Part shown: piece after piece, positions 7,427 through 15,162 of the stretch
Numbering within the stretch: position 1 is the first letter of the stretch
Layout of the letters: the number at the start of each line of letters is the position of its first letter
From: Parvibaculum sp041688015
Lineage (GTDB): Bacteria; Pseudomonadota; Alphaproteobacteria; Parvibaculales; Parvibaculaceae
Length of the DNA stretch: 64,000 nt
NCBI GenBank assembly: GCA_041688015.1
Contig: JBDNIY010000004.1
Span: 116,054 to 180,053 of the forward strand
Direction of reading: 5' to 3'
The notes under the pieces: model-generated
What the model saw: only the letters and a program-made list of their open reading frames with translations
Databases searched by the model: none
Told to the model about the DNA's origin: nothing
Made by a program: the position numbers and the translations under genes

Positions 7427-8305
7427 ATGCGGTTTCTGAACGGAATTGGGCGCGTGGTCGTATTGGGCGCAATTGCGCTGGCGGCAGGGTTTATTTTGAC
7501 CTCGACGGGGGCTCATGCCGACATCGGTATGGCAGTGCCGGGTCAAATGGGTTTTCAGCGAGCTGCCACCCCTGTGATGGAAGACATCGAGAGTTTTCAT
7601 AACTTCCTGATGGTCATCATCACCCTCATCGTCCTTCTTGTGATGGCCTTGATTGCCATTGCGGCAATACGGTTTAACCGGAAGGCAAATCCGGTTCCTA
7701 CCAAGACCTCGCACAACACGGTGATTGAGGTTCTCTGGACGGTGCTGCCGGTGATGATCTTGATGGTCATCGCCATTCCGTCTTTCCGTCTCCTTTACAA
7801 ACAGTTGGTCATTCCCCCGGCCGCGCTCACGATCAAAGCGACAGGCAGCCAGTGGTACTGGAGTTATGAATATCCCGACAATGGCGACATCTCCTTTGAT
7901 TCCAACCTCGTTCCCGAAGATGAGTTGAAGCCTGGCCAGCCGCGCCTTCTCACCACCGATGAAGTGGTCGTCGTTCCCGTCAATGAGGTTGTTCGTGTCA
8001 TCGTCACCGGTGCCGACGTCATCCACTCTTGGGCGGTTCCCGCTTTTGGCGTGAAGATTGACGCGATCCCCGGCCGCCTGAACGAAACATGGTTCCAGGC
8101 CGAGCGGACGGGCACTTACTACGGCCAGTGCTCGGAGCTTTGCGGGCAGGGTCATGCCTTCATGCCGATCGAAGTTAAGGTCGTCAGCAAAGAAGATTTT
8201 GCGGCTTGGGTCGCACAGAAGAAGGCGAGCGCCTCGCTTGAGACGCCAGCGCCAAGCCTCATGTTGGCGCAGGCCAGCGGCACAATTTCCGGCGCTGCAC
8301 ACTGA
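7427..8305 (+). CDS. coxB: Cytochrome c oxidase subunit II
   Basis: A 292-residue protein. A signal-like hydrophobic N-terminus ends near AHA, and two transmembrane helices follow (FLMVIITLIVLLVMALIAIA and a second at VLWTVLPVMILMVIAIPS). The periplasmic CuA domain has the aromatic stretch QWYWSYEYP and the binuclear copper site CSELCGQGHAFMP at about residues 235-247, with both Cys, His and Met ligands. It accepts electrons from cytochrome c and passes them to heme a in subunit I. It is the first gene of the cluster coxB-coxA-ctaB-small subunit-coxC. The long upstream leader suggests the operon promoter lies there. Confidence 0.97.
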   Translation: MRFLNGIGRVVVLGAIALAAGFILTSTGAHADIGMAVPGQMGFQRAATPVMEDIESFHNFLMVIITLIVLLVMALIAIAAIRFNRKANPVPTKTSHNTVIEVLWTVLPVMILMVIAIPSFRLLYKQLVIPPAALTIKATGSQWYWSYEYPDNGDISFDSNLVPEDELKPGQPRLLTTDEVVVVPVNEVVRVIVTGADVIHSWAVPAFGVKIDAIPGRLNETWFQAERTGTYYGQCSELCGQGHAFMPIEVKVVSKEDFAAWVAQKKASASLETPAPSLMLAQASGTISGAAH

Positions 8306-8377
8306 TCGCGCAGGCGCCCCTAGCATAGTTTAAAGAGCAACACGTTCTAGAGTTCAAAGAGCGAAGGATTGAGACCA

Positions 8378-9982
8378 ATGGCAGGCACAGCTGCGGCACA
8401 TTCCGAACATCATGAGGATCACCCCACAGGTTGGCGGCGTTATCTTTATTCCACCAATCATAAGGACATCGGCACGATGTACCTGTTCTTCGCGATTTTC
8501 GCGGGGATCATCGGTGGCGGCCTTTCAGTGGCGATCCGTATGGAGCTGCAAAACCCCGGCACGCAGTTCTTCTTCAATCACGACATGTACAATATGTTTG
8601 TGACGGCCCATGGGCTCATCATGATTTTCTTCGTGATCATGCCTGCCATGATCGGCGGCTTCGGCAACTGGTTTGTGCCGCTGATGATCGGTGCGCCGGA
8701 TATGGCCTTCCCGCGTCTGAACAACATTTCGTTCTGGCTGCTGGTTCCCGCCTTCGGTCTGCTTATTATCTCGATGTTCGTGCCCGGTACGCCCGGTGGC
8801 CACGGATCCTCAGGTGGCTGGACAATGTATCCGCCGCTCTCGACCTCCGGCTCACCCGGACCGGCCATGGATTACGCGATCCTCGCAATCCATCTGGCCG
8901 GCGCATCGTCGATCCTTGGTGCCATCAACTTCATCACCACCATTTTCAACATGCGCGCGCCTGGCATGACGCTGCACAAGATGCCGCTGTTTGTCTGGGC
9001 GATGTTGGTCACTGTGTTCATGCTGCTGCTCTCGCTGCCGGTTCTGGCGGGCGCCATCACAATGCTTCTGACAGACCGCAACTTCGGCACGACCTTCTTT
9101 GCGCCTGAAGGCGGTGGCGATCCGATCTTGTACCAGCATCTGTTCTGGTTCTTTGGTCACCCAGAAGTTTACATCATGATCATTCCTGGCTTCGGCATGA
9201 TCAGCCAAGTCATCTCGACCTTTTCGCGCAAACCCGTGTTCGGCTATCTCGGCATGGCCTATGCGATGGTCGCCATTGGCGTCGTTGGTTTCGTCGTCTG
9301 GGCGCATCACATGTACACGGTCGGCCTCTCGGTCAACACGCAAGCCTATTTCGTGGCGGCCACCATGGTCATCGCGGTGCCGACAGGCGTGAAGATCTTC
9401 TCTTGGATCGCCACCATGTGGGGCGGCTCCATTGAATTTAAGACGCCCATGCTCTTTGCCATCGGCTTCATCTTCCTGTTCACCATCGGTGGTGTGACGG
9501 GTGTGGTGCTGGCCAATGCTGGCGTGGACCGTTCGCTGCAAGACACCTATTACGTCGTGGCGCATTTCCACTATGTGCTCTCGCTCGGTGCCGTCTTTGC
9601 CATCTTCTCGGGCTGGTACTATTGGTTCCCCAAGATGTTCGGTTACATGTATTCCGAATTCCTCGGCAAGCTGCATTTCTGGATTACGTTTGTCGGTGTG
9701 AACATCGTCTTCTTCCCGATGCATTTCTTGGGTCTTGCGGGCATGCCGCGCCGCTATGCCGATTACCCGGACGCCTATCACCTGTGGAATTATGTGGCCT
9801 CGGTCGGCTCCTATATTTCGGCGGTTGGTTTGCTCGTCTTCCTCGTCGGCATGGTCTATGCCTTTGTCCGTAAGGAAAAGGCGGCTGACAATCCGTGGGG
9901 CGAGGGCGCAACGACGCTGGAATGGACGCTGTCTTCACCGCCGCCGTTCCATCAGTTCAACGATCTGCCGCATATCAAGTAA
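8378..9982 (+). CDS. coxA: Cytochrome c oxidase subunit I
   Basis: The 534-residue catalytic subunit. The ATG at 8378 is preceded by GCGAAGGA, so the TTG at 8369 is rejected. Conserved features are RYLYSTNHKDIGTMY at the N-terminus, the heme a ligand in TAHGLIMIFF, the His-Tyr pair in FGHPEVYIMIIPGFG, the CuB histidines in WAHHMYTVG, and the heme ligands in VAHFHYVLS. Twelve transmembrane helices are expected. It reduces oxygen to water at the heme a3-CuB centre and pumps protons. It is followed by a 120-bp gap filled with three hairpin-forming direct repeats before ctaB. Confidence 0.98.
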   Translation: MAGTAAAHSEHHEDHPTGWRRYLYSTNHKDIGTMYLFFAIFAGIIGGGLSVAIRMELQNPGTQFFFNHDMYNMFVTAHGLIMIFFVIMPAMIGGFGNWFVPLMIGAPDMAFPRLNNISFWLLVPAFGLLIISMFVPGTPGGHGSSGGWTMYPPLSTSGSPGPAMDYAILAIHLAGASSILGAINFITTIFNMRAPGMTLHKMPLFVWAMLVTVFMLLLSLPVLAGAITMLLTDRNFGTTFFAPEGGGDPILYQHLFWFFGHPEVYIMIIPGFGMISQVISTFSRKPVFGYLGMAYAMVAIGVVGFVVWAHHMYTVGLSVNTQAYFVAATMVIAVPTGVKIFSWIATMWGGSIEFKTPMLFAIGFIFLFTIGGVTGVVLANAGVDRSLQDTYYVVAHFHYVLSLGAVFAIFSGWYYWFPKMFGYMYSEFLGKLHFWITFVGVNIVFFPMHFLGLAGMPRRYADYPDAYHLWNYVASVGSYISAVGLLVFLVGMVYAFVRKEKAADNPWGEGATTLEWTLSSPPPFHQFNDLPHIK

Positions 9983-9984
9983 AC

Positions 9985-10099
9985 TCGTATGGCAATGGGC
10001 CATGCAAAACGTAAGTAAACGAAAGCCCGCATGGCAATTGTCCATGCAAAACGAAAGCCCGCATGGCGATTGTCCATGCAAAACGTAAGTAAGAGAGCC
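9985..10099 (+). repeat. Three tandem hairpin repeats between coxA and ctaB
   Basis: Copies begin at about 9985, 10028 and 10060. Copies 2 and 3 share CGCATGGC-R-ATTGTCCATGCAAAACG and copy 1 is CGTATGGCAATGGGCCATGCAAAACG. Each contains an inverted pair (GCATGG/CCATGC) able to form a short hairpin in the mRNA, and each is followed by an A-rich tail with GTAAGT or GAAAGCC. Periods are 43 and 32 bp. The array lies entirely between two co-transcribed genes, so it is expected to be in the operon transcript. Confidence 0.85.
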
Positions 10100-10106
10100 A
10101 GCACCT

Positions 10107-11066
10107 ATGTCTGACAGCTCGATCACCACGGGCAATCTGATCGGGGGGCGGACCATGTCGGAAATCGGCATGGCCGCTCCCGCCGATTACTTCGAACTGT
10201 TGAAGCCCCGCGTTATGTCGCTGGTCATCTTCACCGGTCTCGTTGGGCTTGTGGTTGCTCCCGGCACGATCAACCCGATCATCGCCTTTGTCGGTCTGCT
10301 CTGTGTGGCGGTCGGCGCTGGGGCGTCGGGTGCGCTCAATATGTGGTACGACGCTGACATTGATCTGAAGATGAAGCGCACGGCCAATCGCCCAGTGCCC
10401 GCCGGGCGCATCACCGCGCGTGAGGCTTTCGGTTTCGGCATCACGCTGTCGGTTGGCTCTGTCCTTGTTATGGGGCTGGCTGTCAATTGGGTGGCCGCGG
10501 GCCTCTTAGCCTTCACCATCTTCTTTTATGTTGTCATCTATACGATGTGGCTGAAGCGCCTGACGCCGCAAAACATCGTCATTGGCGGTGCAGCGGGTGC
10601 GTTCCCGCCCATGATCGGTTGGGCTGCTGTCACAGGGTCTATCTCGATTGAATCGATCTCGCTTTTCCTCATCATCTTCATGTGGACGCCGCCGCATTTC
10701 TGGGCGCTGTCACTTTTTAGCCGCGATGATTATGCCGCCGCCGGTGTCCCCATGTTGCCCGTGGTCGCAGGCGAGCGCGTCACGCGCAACCAGATCATGC
10801 TCTACACGATCCTCCTCATGCCCATCTCTTTCCTGCCGAATGTGCTGGGCTTTGCAGGTCTCATCTATGCTGGCGTGACCACCGTGCTGGGTCTGGCTTT
10901 CCTCGGCTTTGCGTTCCGCGTCTGGCGTGATCGCGAAGGTGAGCTCAAGACCGCCAAACAACTGTTTGCCTATTCGATCCTTTATCTCTTCCTTCTGTTC
11001 AGCACCCTGCTCGTCGAGCAGGGCCTCGGGCTTGTGCCCGCGCTGAATGCCATGGTGCGCCTGTGA
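10107..11066 (+). CDS. ctaB: Protoheme IX farnesyltransferase (heme O synthase)
   Basis: A 319-residue multi-pass membrane protein of the UbiA prenyltransferase family. YFELLKPRVMSLVIFTGL at the N-terminus and NMWYDADIDLKMKRTANRPV (residues about 74-93) form the characteristic motif for binding farnesyl diphosphate and magnesium. TPPHFWALSLFSRDDYAAAG is the second conserved motif. It converts heme B to heme O, the precursor of the heme A used by subunit I. The start at 10107 precedes another in-frame ATG at 10155; both are possible. It overlaps the following small gene region by a few bases, indicating translational coupling. Confidence 0.96.
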   Translation: MSDSSITTGNLIGGRTMSEIGMAAPADYFELLKPRVMSLVIFTGLVGLVVAPGTINPIIAFVGLLCVAVGAGASGALNMWYDADIDLKMKRTANRPVPAGRITAREAFGFGITLSVGSVLVMGLAVNWVAAGLLAFTIFFYVVIYTMWLKRLTPQNIVIGGAAGAFPPMIGWAAVTGSISIESISLFLIIFMWTPPHFWALSLFSRDDYAAAGVPMLPVVAGERVTRNQIMLYTILLMPISFLPNVLGFAGLIYAGVTTVLGLAFLGFAFRVWRDREGELKTAKQLFAYSILYLFLLFSTLLVEQGLGLVPALNAMVRL

Positions 11067-11077
11067 GGACGTCTGCG

Positions 11078-11302
11078 ATGAGTGACAATCAGGAATTCCC
11101 GCGGAAATGGAGCGAGGAACAACTCAAGCGCCGCCGCCAGCGCAACTTGGCACTCGCATGGGTGCTGGGGGGAGTGGTGGTACTATTCTTCGTCATCACG
11201 ATTACCAAGCTGGGTGGTAACGTGGCAGATCGGCCCGTCTATGGGGCCGTGAACGCACCCACGCTTGTTGGGTCTGTGGAACTGATTAAACCTATTGGAT
11301 AA
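11078..11302 (+). CDS. Small cox-cluster membrane protein (CoxF-like)
   Basis: A 74-residue protein with a charged N-terminus (RKWSEEQLKRRRQRN), one transmembrane helix (LAWVLGGVVVLFFVITITKL) and a short periplasmic tail. In alphaproteobacterial cox clusters a small protein of this size and shape, often called CoxF, lies between ctaB and ctaG. Here it starts 11 bp after ctaB, and the next gene is coxC, because no ctaG is present. ATG 11078 is chosen over the GTG at 11063 because it gives the usual short polar start. Its function is probably in oxidase assembly, by association only. Confidence 0.75.
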   Translation: MSDNQEFPRKWSEEQLKRRRQRNLALAWVLGGVVVLFFVITITKLGGNVADRPVYGAVNAPTLVGSVELIKPIG

Positions 11303-11350
11303 GACAATCGGCAGCTTGTTTGCTGATCGCTAAGTTGGAGAAGACGGGAC

Positions 11351-12190
11351 ATGGCTGACGCCCACGCCAAACATCATGACTACCATCTGGTCAATCCAAG
11401 CCCGTGGCCGGTGATCGGTGCCATTGGTGCTTTCGCCTTCGCCTTTGGCGCGGTTCATTATTTCCACGGTATGTCGCTCTGGGCGATAGCACCGGGCATC
11501 GCCATCGTGCTTTACACGATGTTTGGCTGGTGGCGCGACGTGCTGCGCGAAGCCAATGAGGGCAATCACACGCCGGTCGTGCAGCTTCACCTGCGCTACG
11601 GCATGCTTTTGTTCATCGTTTCCGAAGTCATGTTCTTCGTTGCATGGTTCTGGGCCTTTTTCGACGCGAGCCTGTTTCCCGGCGAAGCGATCCAGCATGC
11701 GCGTACCGTCTTCACCGGCGGTCATTGGCCGCCGCAGGGCATCGAAGTGTTCGATCCTTGGCACATTCCGCTGCTGAACACGCTGGTCCTGCTCGCTTCG
11801 GGCACAACGGTCACTTGGGCTCACCACGCGCTGCTGCATGATGACCGCAAAGGTCTCGTTCAGGGCCTCATCTTGACCGTGGTGCTCGGTTTGATCTTCA
11901 CCGCGCTTCAGGCCTTTGAATATGCCCATGCCGAATTCTCCTTTGGTGGCAGCATCTACGGCTCGACCTTCTTCATGGCCACTGGCTTCCATGGTTTCCA
12001 TGTCATCGTCGGCACCATCTTCTTGGCCGTCTGCCTGATCCGCGCCATCAATGGCGGGTTCACAGCGAAGCAGCATTTCGGTTTTGAAGCTGCCGCTTGG
12101 TACTGGCATTTCGTCGACGTGGTTTGGCTCTTCTTGTTTGCCTCGATCTATGTCTGGGGCTCGCACGGCGCGATCATTCACGCCTCCTGA
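11351..12190 (+). CDS. coxC: Cytochrome c oxidase subunit III
   Basis: A 279-residue subunit III with the expected seven hydrophobic segments. Conserved stretches are HLRYGMLLFIVSEVMFFVAW, LNTLVLLASGTTVTWAHHAL and FHGFHVIVGTIFL, and the C-terminal WYWHFVDVVWLFLFASIYVW. It stabilises subunit I and helps proton uptake. A GGAGAAG ribosome binding site precedes ATG 11351. A strong hairpin-plus-T terminator follows at 12216-12248, so the core oxidase operon ends here and DUF983 and SURF1 may have their own transcript. Confidence 0.97.
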   Translation: MADAHAKHHDYHLVNPSPWPVIGAIGAFAFAFGAVHYFHGMSLWAIAPGIAIVLYTMFGWWRDVLREANEGNHTPVVQLHLRYGMLLFIVSEVMFFVAWFWAFFDASLFPGEAIQHARTVFTGGHWPPQGIEVFDPWHIPLLNTLVLLASGTTVTWAHHALLHDDRKGLVQGLILTVVLGLIFTALQAFEYAHAEFSFGGSIYGSTFFMATGFHGFHVIVGTIFLAVCLIRAINGGFTAKQHFGFEAAAWYWHFVDVVWLFLFASIYVWGSHGAIIHAS

Positions 12191-12215
12191 CCTTGGGCGA
12201 GTTGAATTAAATCAG

Positions 12216-12248
12216 GGGCGGGCCAGCAATTGCGGCCCGCCCTTTTTT
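12216..12248 (+). terminator. Rho-independent terminator of the cox operon
   Basis: GGGCGGGCC (12216-12224) pairs perfectly with GGCCCGCCC (12234-12242) across a 9-base loop and is followed by six T residues (12243-12248). It is placed 26 bp after the coxC stop. Confidence 0.95.
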
Positions 12249-12265
12249 AGTTGGTCACTACTCTT

Positions 12266-12326
12266 CCCCTCCCCCCCAAATCTTTTTGCGCCTACGCGCA
12301 ATGTGAGGGGGAGGTTGGGAGGGGGT
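12266..12326. repeat. Intergenic CCTCCCC palindromic repeat, orphan copy 1
   Basis: The arms CCCCTCCC (12266-12273) and GGGAGGGG (12317-12324) pair. The core CTTTTTGCGCCTACGCGCAA, followed by TGTGAGGGGGAGGT, is almost identical to the core of the copy at 29311-29378 and resembles, in reverse orientation, the element at 47573-47656 beside the DUF559 gene. It has no coding potential and sits between the cox terminator and DUF983. Confidence 0.85.
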
Positions 12327-12372
12327 AAGCCACAAGTTTCGCATCTGCCCGCGTCATTCGAAAGCCGCCGCC

Positions 12373-12750
12373 ATGCCCGAACAGTACTACCCGCCGCTCT
12401 CTTCCTTCAAAGTAGGCCTCAAGTCGTGCTGCCCTCGTTGCGGCCAAGGCAAGCTCTTCACCGACTTCCTCACTCTCGCGCCCGCCTGCAGCGCCTGCGC
12501 CTTATCTTATGATTTTGCCGACACCGGCGATGGGCCCGCCATCTTCATCATCTTGATTGCAGGCTTCATCATCATCGGCCTCGCGCTTTACGTCGAAGTC
12601 ACCTATCAGCCGCCCTATTGGGTTCATGCTGTCATGTGGGTGCCGCTTACGCTCATCCTCACGCTCGGCCTGTTGCGCCCCTTAAAAGGCTGGCTCATCG
12701 CCCAAACCTTCAAACACAAGGCCCGCGAGGGCCGTCTGGACCTCAAATGA
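12373..12750 (+). CDS. DUF983 family membrane protein
   Basis: A 125-residue protein with an N-terminal zinc-ribbon-like segment (KSCCPRCGQGKLF then PACSACALSYDF, giving two CxxC pairs) and two transmembrane helices (IFIILIAGFIIIGLALYVEV and VPLTLILTLGLLRP). DUF983 proteins are regularly found beside SURF1 and cox genes in alphaproteobacteria, and a role in oxidase biogenesis is inferred from that linkage. Its stop overlaps the SURF1 start in an ATGA, so the two are translationally coupled. Confidence 0.88.
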   Translation: MPEQYYPPLSSFKVGLKSCCPRCGQGKLFTDFLTLAPACSACALSYDFADTGDGPAIFIILIAGFIIIGLALYVEVTYQPPYWVHAVMWVPLTLILTLGLLRPLKGWLIAQTFKHKAREGRLDLK

Positions 12751-13535
12751 TATTGTCAGACAACCGCTTCTTCCGCCCGCTGCTGGGCGCAACCATCGCC
12801 ACGCTGATCGCCCTGTCGATCCTCATTGGTCTGGGCTTCTGGCAGATCGAACGCCTGCATTGGAAACTCAATCTGATCGCTACCATCACTGAGCGCATGG
12901 TCGCGCCTGCTGTCCCTGCGCCCGATGAGAGCACATGGGCCACGCTCGACTTGAAGGCGCTCGAATATCATCACCTCAAGCTGACCGGCCATTATCTCAA
13001 CGACCGGGAGCTTCACTATTTTGCGCAAAATGATGAAGGCACCTCCGGCTTCGACATCATCACGCCTTTCGTGGTCGATGACAGCGGCAAGGCCGATGCC
13101 CCCATCGTGCTGGTCGATCGCGGCTTTGTCCCCAAAGAAAGGAAAGACGCTTCGACCCGTCTGAGAGGTCAGATCGAAAGTCCGACCACCGTCACCGGCG
13201 TTGCGCGCAAGCCGCAAGCACGCGGCATTTTTTCCGCGTCTGACGATGCGGCAGGCAATATGTGGTTCACCCGCGACCCCGCCGCCATGGGCGCGGCCTT
13301 GAAGCTCGCTCACGTTGCGCCTTTTTATATTGAAGCCGATGCGACCCCCAATCTGGGCGGCTTTCCCGTCGGCGGGCGCACCCAAGTCACCATCCGCAAT
13401 GAACATCTCCAATATGCGCTGACGTGGTTTGGTCTCGCCTTCGTCCTCCTCGTTATTTATTTTTCCTACCATCAGTCCAACGGCCGCATGGGACGACGCC
13501 CGGATGAAACGCTGAATGAAATGAAAAAGCCATGA
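12747..13535 (+). CDS. SURF1 family cytochrome oxidase biogenesis protein
   Basis: A 262-residue protein with an N-terminal membrane helix (ATIATLIALSILIGLGFWQI, where GFWQIERLHWK is the SURF1 signature). The large periplasmic domain (ELHYFAQNDEG, VLVDRGFVPKERKD, GNMWFTRDPAAM) precedes a C-terminal helix (HLQYALTWFGLAFVLLVIYF), the typical two-helix topology. SURF1 delivers or inserts heme A into subunit I. The ATG at 12747 overlaps the DUF983 stop, which decides the start over longer in-frame alternatives. It overlaps the next gene by 4 bp. Confidence 0.95.
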   Translation: MILSDNRFFRPLLGATIATLIALSILIGLGFWQIERLHWKLNLIATITERMVAPAVPAPDESTWATLDLKALEYHHLKLTGHYLNDRELHYFAQNDEGTSGFDIITPFVVDDSGKADAPIVLVDRGFVPKERKDASTRLRGQIESPTTVTGVARKPQARGIFSASDDAAGNMWFTRDPAAMGAALKLAHVAPFYIEADATPNLGGFPVGGRTQVTIRNEHLQYALTWFGLAFVLLVIYFSYHQSNGRMGRRPDETLNEMKKP

Positions 13536-15043
13536 GCGAACAAAACTCCACTACCGCATATGGCGCGTTGAAATCGCGGTTCCAGCGCCTGTCTGCCTTG
13601 GGCGGCGCGCAAGCCGTGTTGCATTGGGACCGCGCCACCATGATGCCCGAGGGCGGTGCTGAAGCGCGTGCCGAGCAACAAGCCATGCTTTCGCTCATCG
13701 CGCATGAAACGCTAACCGCGCCTGACGTCACCGACCTTCTGGCGAGCGCGCGCGAAAGTGCCGATGCGCTGGGCGATTGGGATCGCGCCAATCTTAAAGA
13801 GATGGCCCGCATCCACGCCCATGCGACCGCCACCCCTGCCGATCTCGTCACGCGCTTGTCGCATCAAAAATCAAAAACCGAAATGATCTGGCGCAAGGCG
13901 CGCGCCGCCAACGACTATGCCGCCCTCGCGCCTGACCTCACGCAGCTGCTCGCCCTCATTCGCGAACAAGCCTCTGCCAAGGCCGATGCGCTTGGCTTGA
14001 CGCCTTATGATGCGCTGCTCGACGGCTATGATCCGGGTCGTCGTTCCGCCGACATTGACGCTCTGTTTGCGGAGCTTCAAAATTTCCTGCCGACGCTTCT
14101 CAAACAGGTCATGGACAAGCAGGCGAGCGAACTCCAAGCGCTTCCCATCACCGGGCCGTTTCCCGTCGCGTTGCAGGAAAAAATTGGCCGCGATGTCATG
14201 GCGACGTTGGGGTTTAATTTCGCGCATGGTCGTCTTGATGTCAGCCATCATCCATTCTCTGGTGGTGTGCCCGACGACAGCCGCATCACCACGCGCTACG
14301 ATGAAGACGACTTCATCGACAGCCTCATGGCCATCATCCATGAGACGGGTCATTCGCTTTACGAGCGCGGGCTCCCGCGCGATTGGCGCAGCCAGCCCGT
14401 CGGGCGCTCACGCGGCATGACCATCCATGAGAGCCAGTCGCTCCTGTTTGAAATGCAGGCGGGCCGCTCGACCGAGTTCATTTCTTATCTCGCGCCGCGC
14501 TTGCGCGCTAACTTCGGTGGGGCAGGGGAGGCGTGGACGCCCGCCAATCTGTTGCGCCACTACCGCAAAGTCGGCCCGAGCCCCATCCGCGTCACCGCCG
14601 ATGAAGTCACTTATCCGCTTCACGTCATCCTCCGCTATCGGCTTGAGCGCGCGATGATAGCAGGCGATCTGATCCCCGCTGATTTGCCGGGCGCCTGGAA
14701 CGAAGGCATGAACGAGCTTTTGGGGATCGTGCCGCCGGACGATGCGTCTGGTTGTATGCAAGACATCCATTGGCCGTCCGGTTCCTTTGGTTATTTCCCC
14801 ACTTATACGCTCGGGGCGATGGCCGCCGCCCAGCTCTTTGAGGCGGCAGGAAAAGCTCGAAAGAACCTCGTTCCCGCGCTGGAAAAAGGTGATTTTTCTG
14901 AGCTTGTGGCCTGGGTCCGCGCACACGTCCACGGCCAAGGATCACGCCTCACGCCGGATGAAATTATCACGGGCGCGACAGGCAGCCCCCTTGGGGTTAC
15001 CGCTTTCAAACGCCATATAGAGAGCAGATACCTCGACAACTGA
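13532..15043 (+). CDS. M32 family carboxypeptidase (carboxypeptidase Taq type)
   Basis: A 503-residue metallocarboxypeptidase. The zinc motif HETGH is at about residues 270-274 with the downstream glutamate in IHESQSLLFEMQAGRS. The family's conserved stretches VLHWDRATMMPEGG, DPGRRSADIDALF, VTADEVTYPLHVILRYRLE and WPSGSFGYFPTYTLGAM are all present. It removes C-terminal residues from peptides in the cytoplasm. The start overlaps the SURF1 stop (ATGA), placing it in the same transcript, although the functional link to oxidase assembly is unclear. Confidence 0.95.
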   Translation: MSEQNSTTAYGALKSRFQRLSALGGAQAVLHWDRATMMPEGGAEARAEQQAMLSLIAHETLTAPDVTDLLASARESADALGDWDRANLKEMARIHAHATATPADLVTRLSHQKSKTEMIWRKARAANDYAALAPDLTQLLALIREQASAKADALGLTPYDALLDGYDPGRRSADIDALFAELQNFLPTLLKQVMDKQASELQALPITGPFPVALQEKIGRDVMATLGFNFAHGRLDVSHHPFSGGVPDDSRITTRYDEDDFIDSLMAIIHETGHSLYERGLPRDWRSQPVGRSRGMTIHESQSLLFEMQAGRSTEFISYLAPRLRANFGGAGEAWTPANLLRHYRKVGPSPIRVTADEVTYPLHVILRYRLERAMIAGDLIPADLPGAWNEGMNELLGIVPPDDASGCMQDIHWPSGSFGYFPTYTLGAMAAAQLFEAAGKARKNLVPALEKGDFSELVAWVRAHVHGQGSRLTPDEIITGATGSPLGVTAFKRHIESRYLDN

Positions 15044-15162
15044 TCGCGAAAAGACACGAAGTCCAGCCGTTTTTCGCGTTTCCATTGCCTCAAAGCGCGC
15101 TCAGGGCTAATTTAGCATCGTCCGGGCTCGACAGATCAGGTCAGCCGGCCATCCTGGAGATT

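Noticed and set aside
7358..8326. Long minus-strand open frame opposite coxB
   Set aside because: It is antisense to a clear cytochrome oxidase subunit II gene, is His/Arg/Asp-rich, and has no ribosome binding site.
8852..9781. Minus-strand 309-codon frame opposite coxA
   Set aside because: It is a shadow of the conserved subunit I gene; the composition is high in His, Asp and Arg.
11330..12181. Minus-strand 283-codon frame opposite coxC
   Set aside because: It is antisense to subunit III and shows shadow-frame composition.
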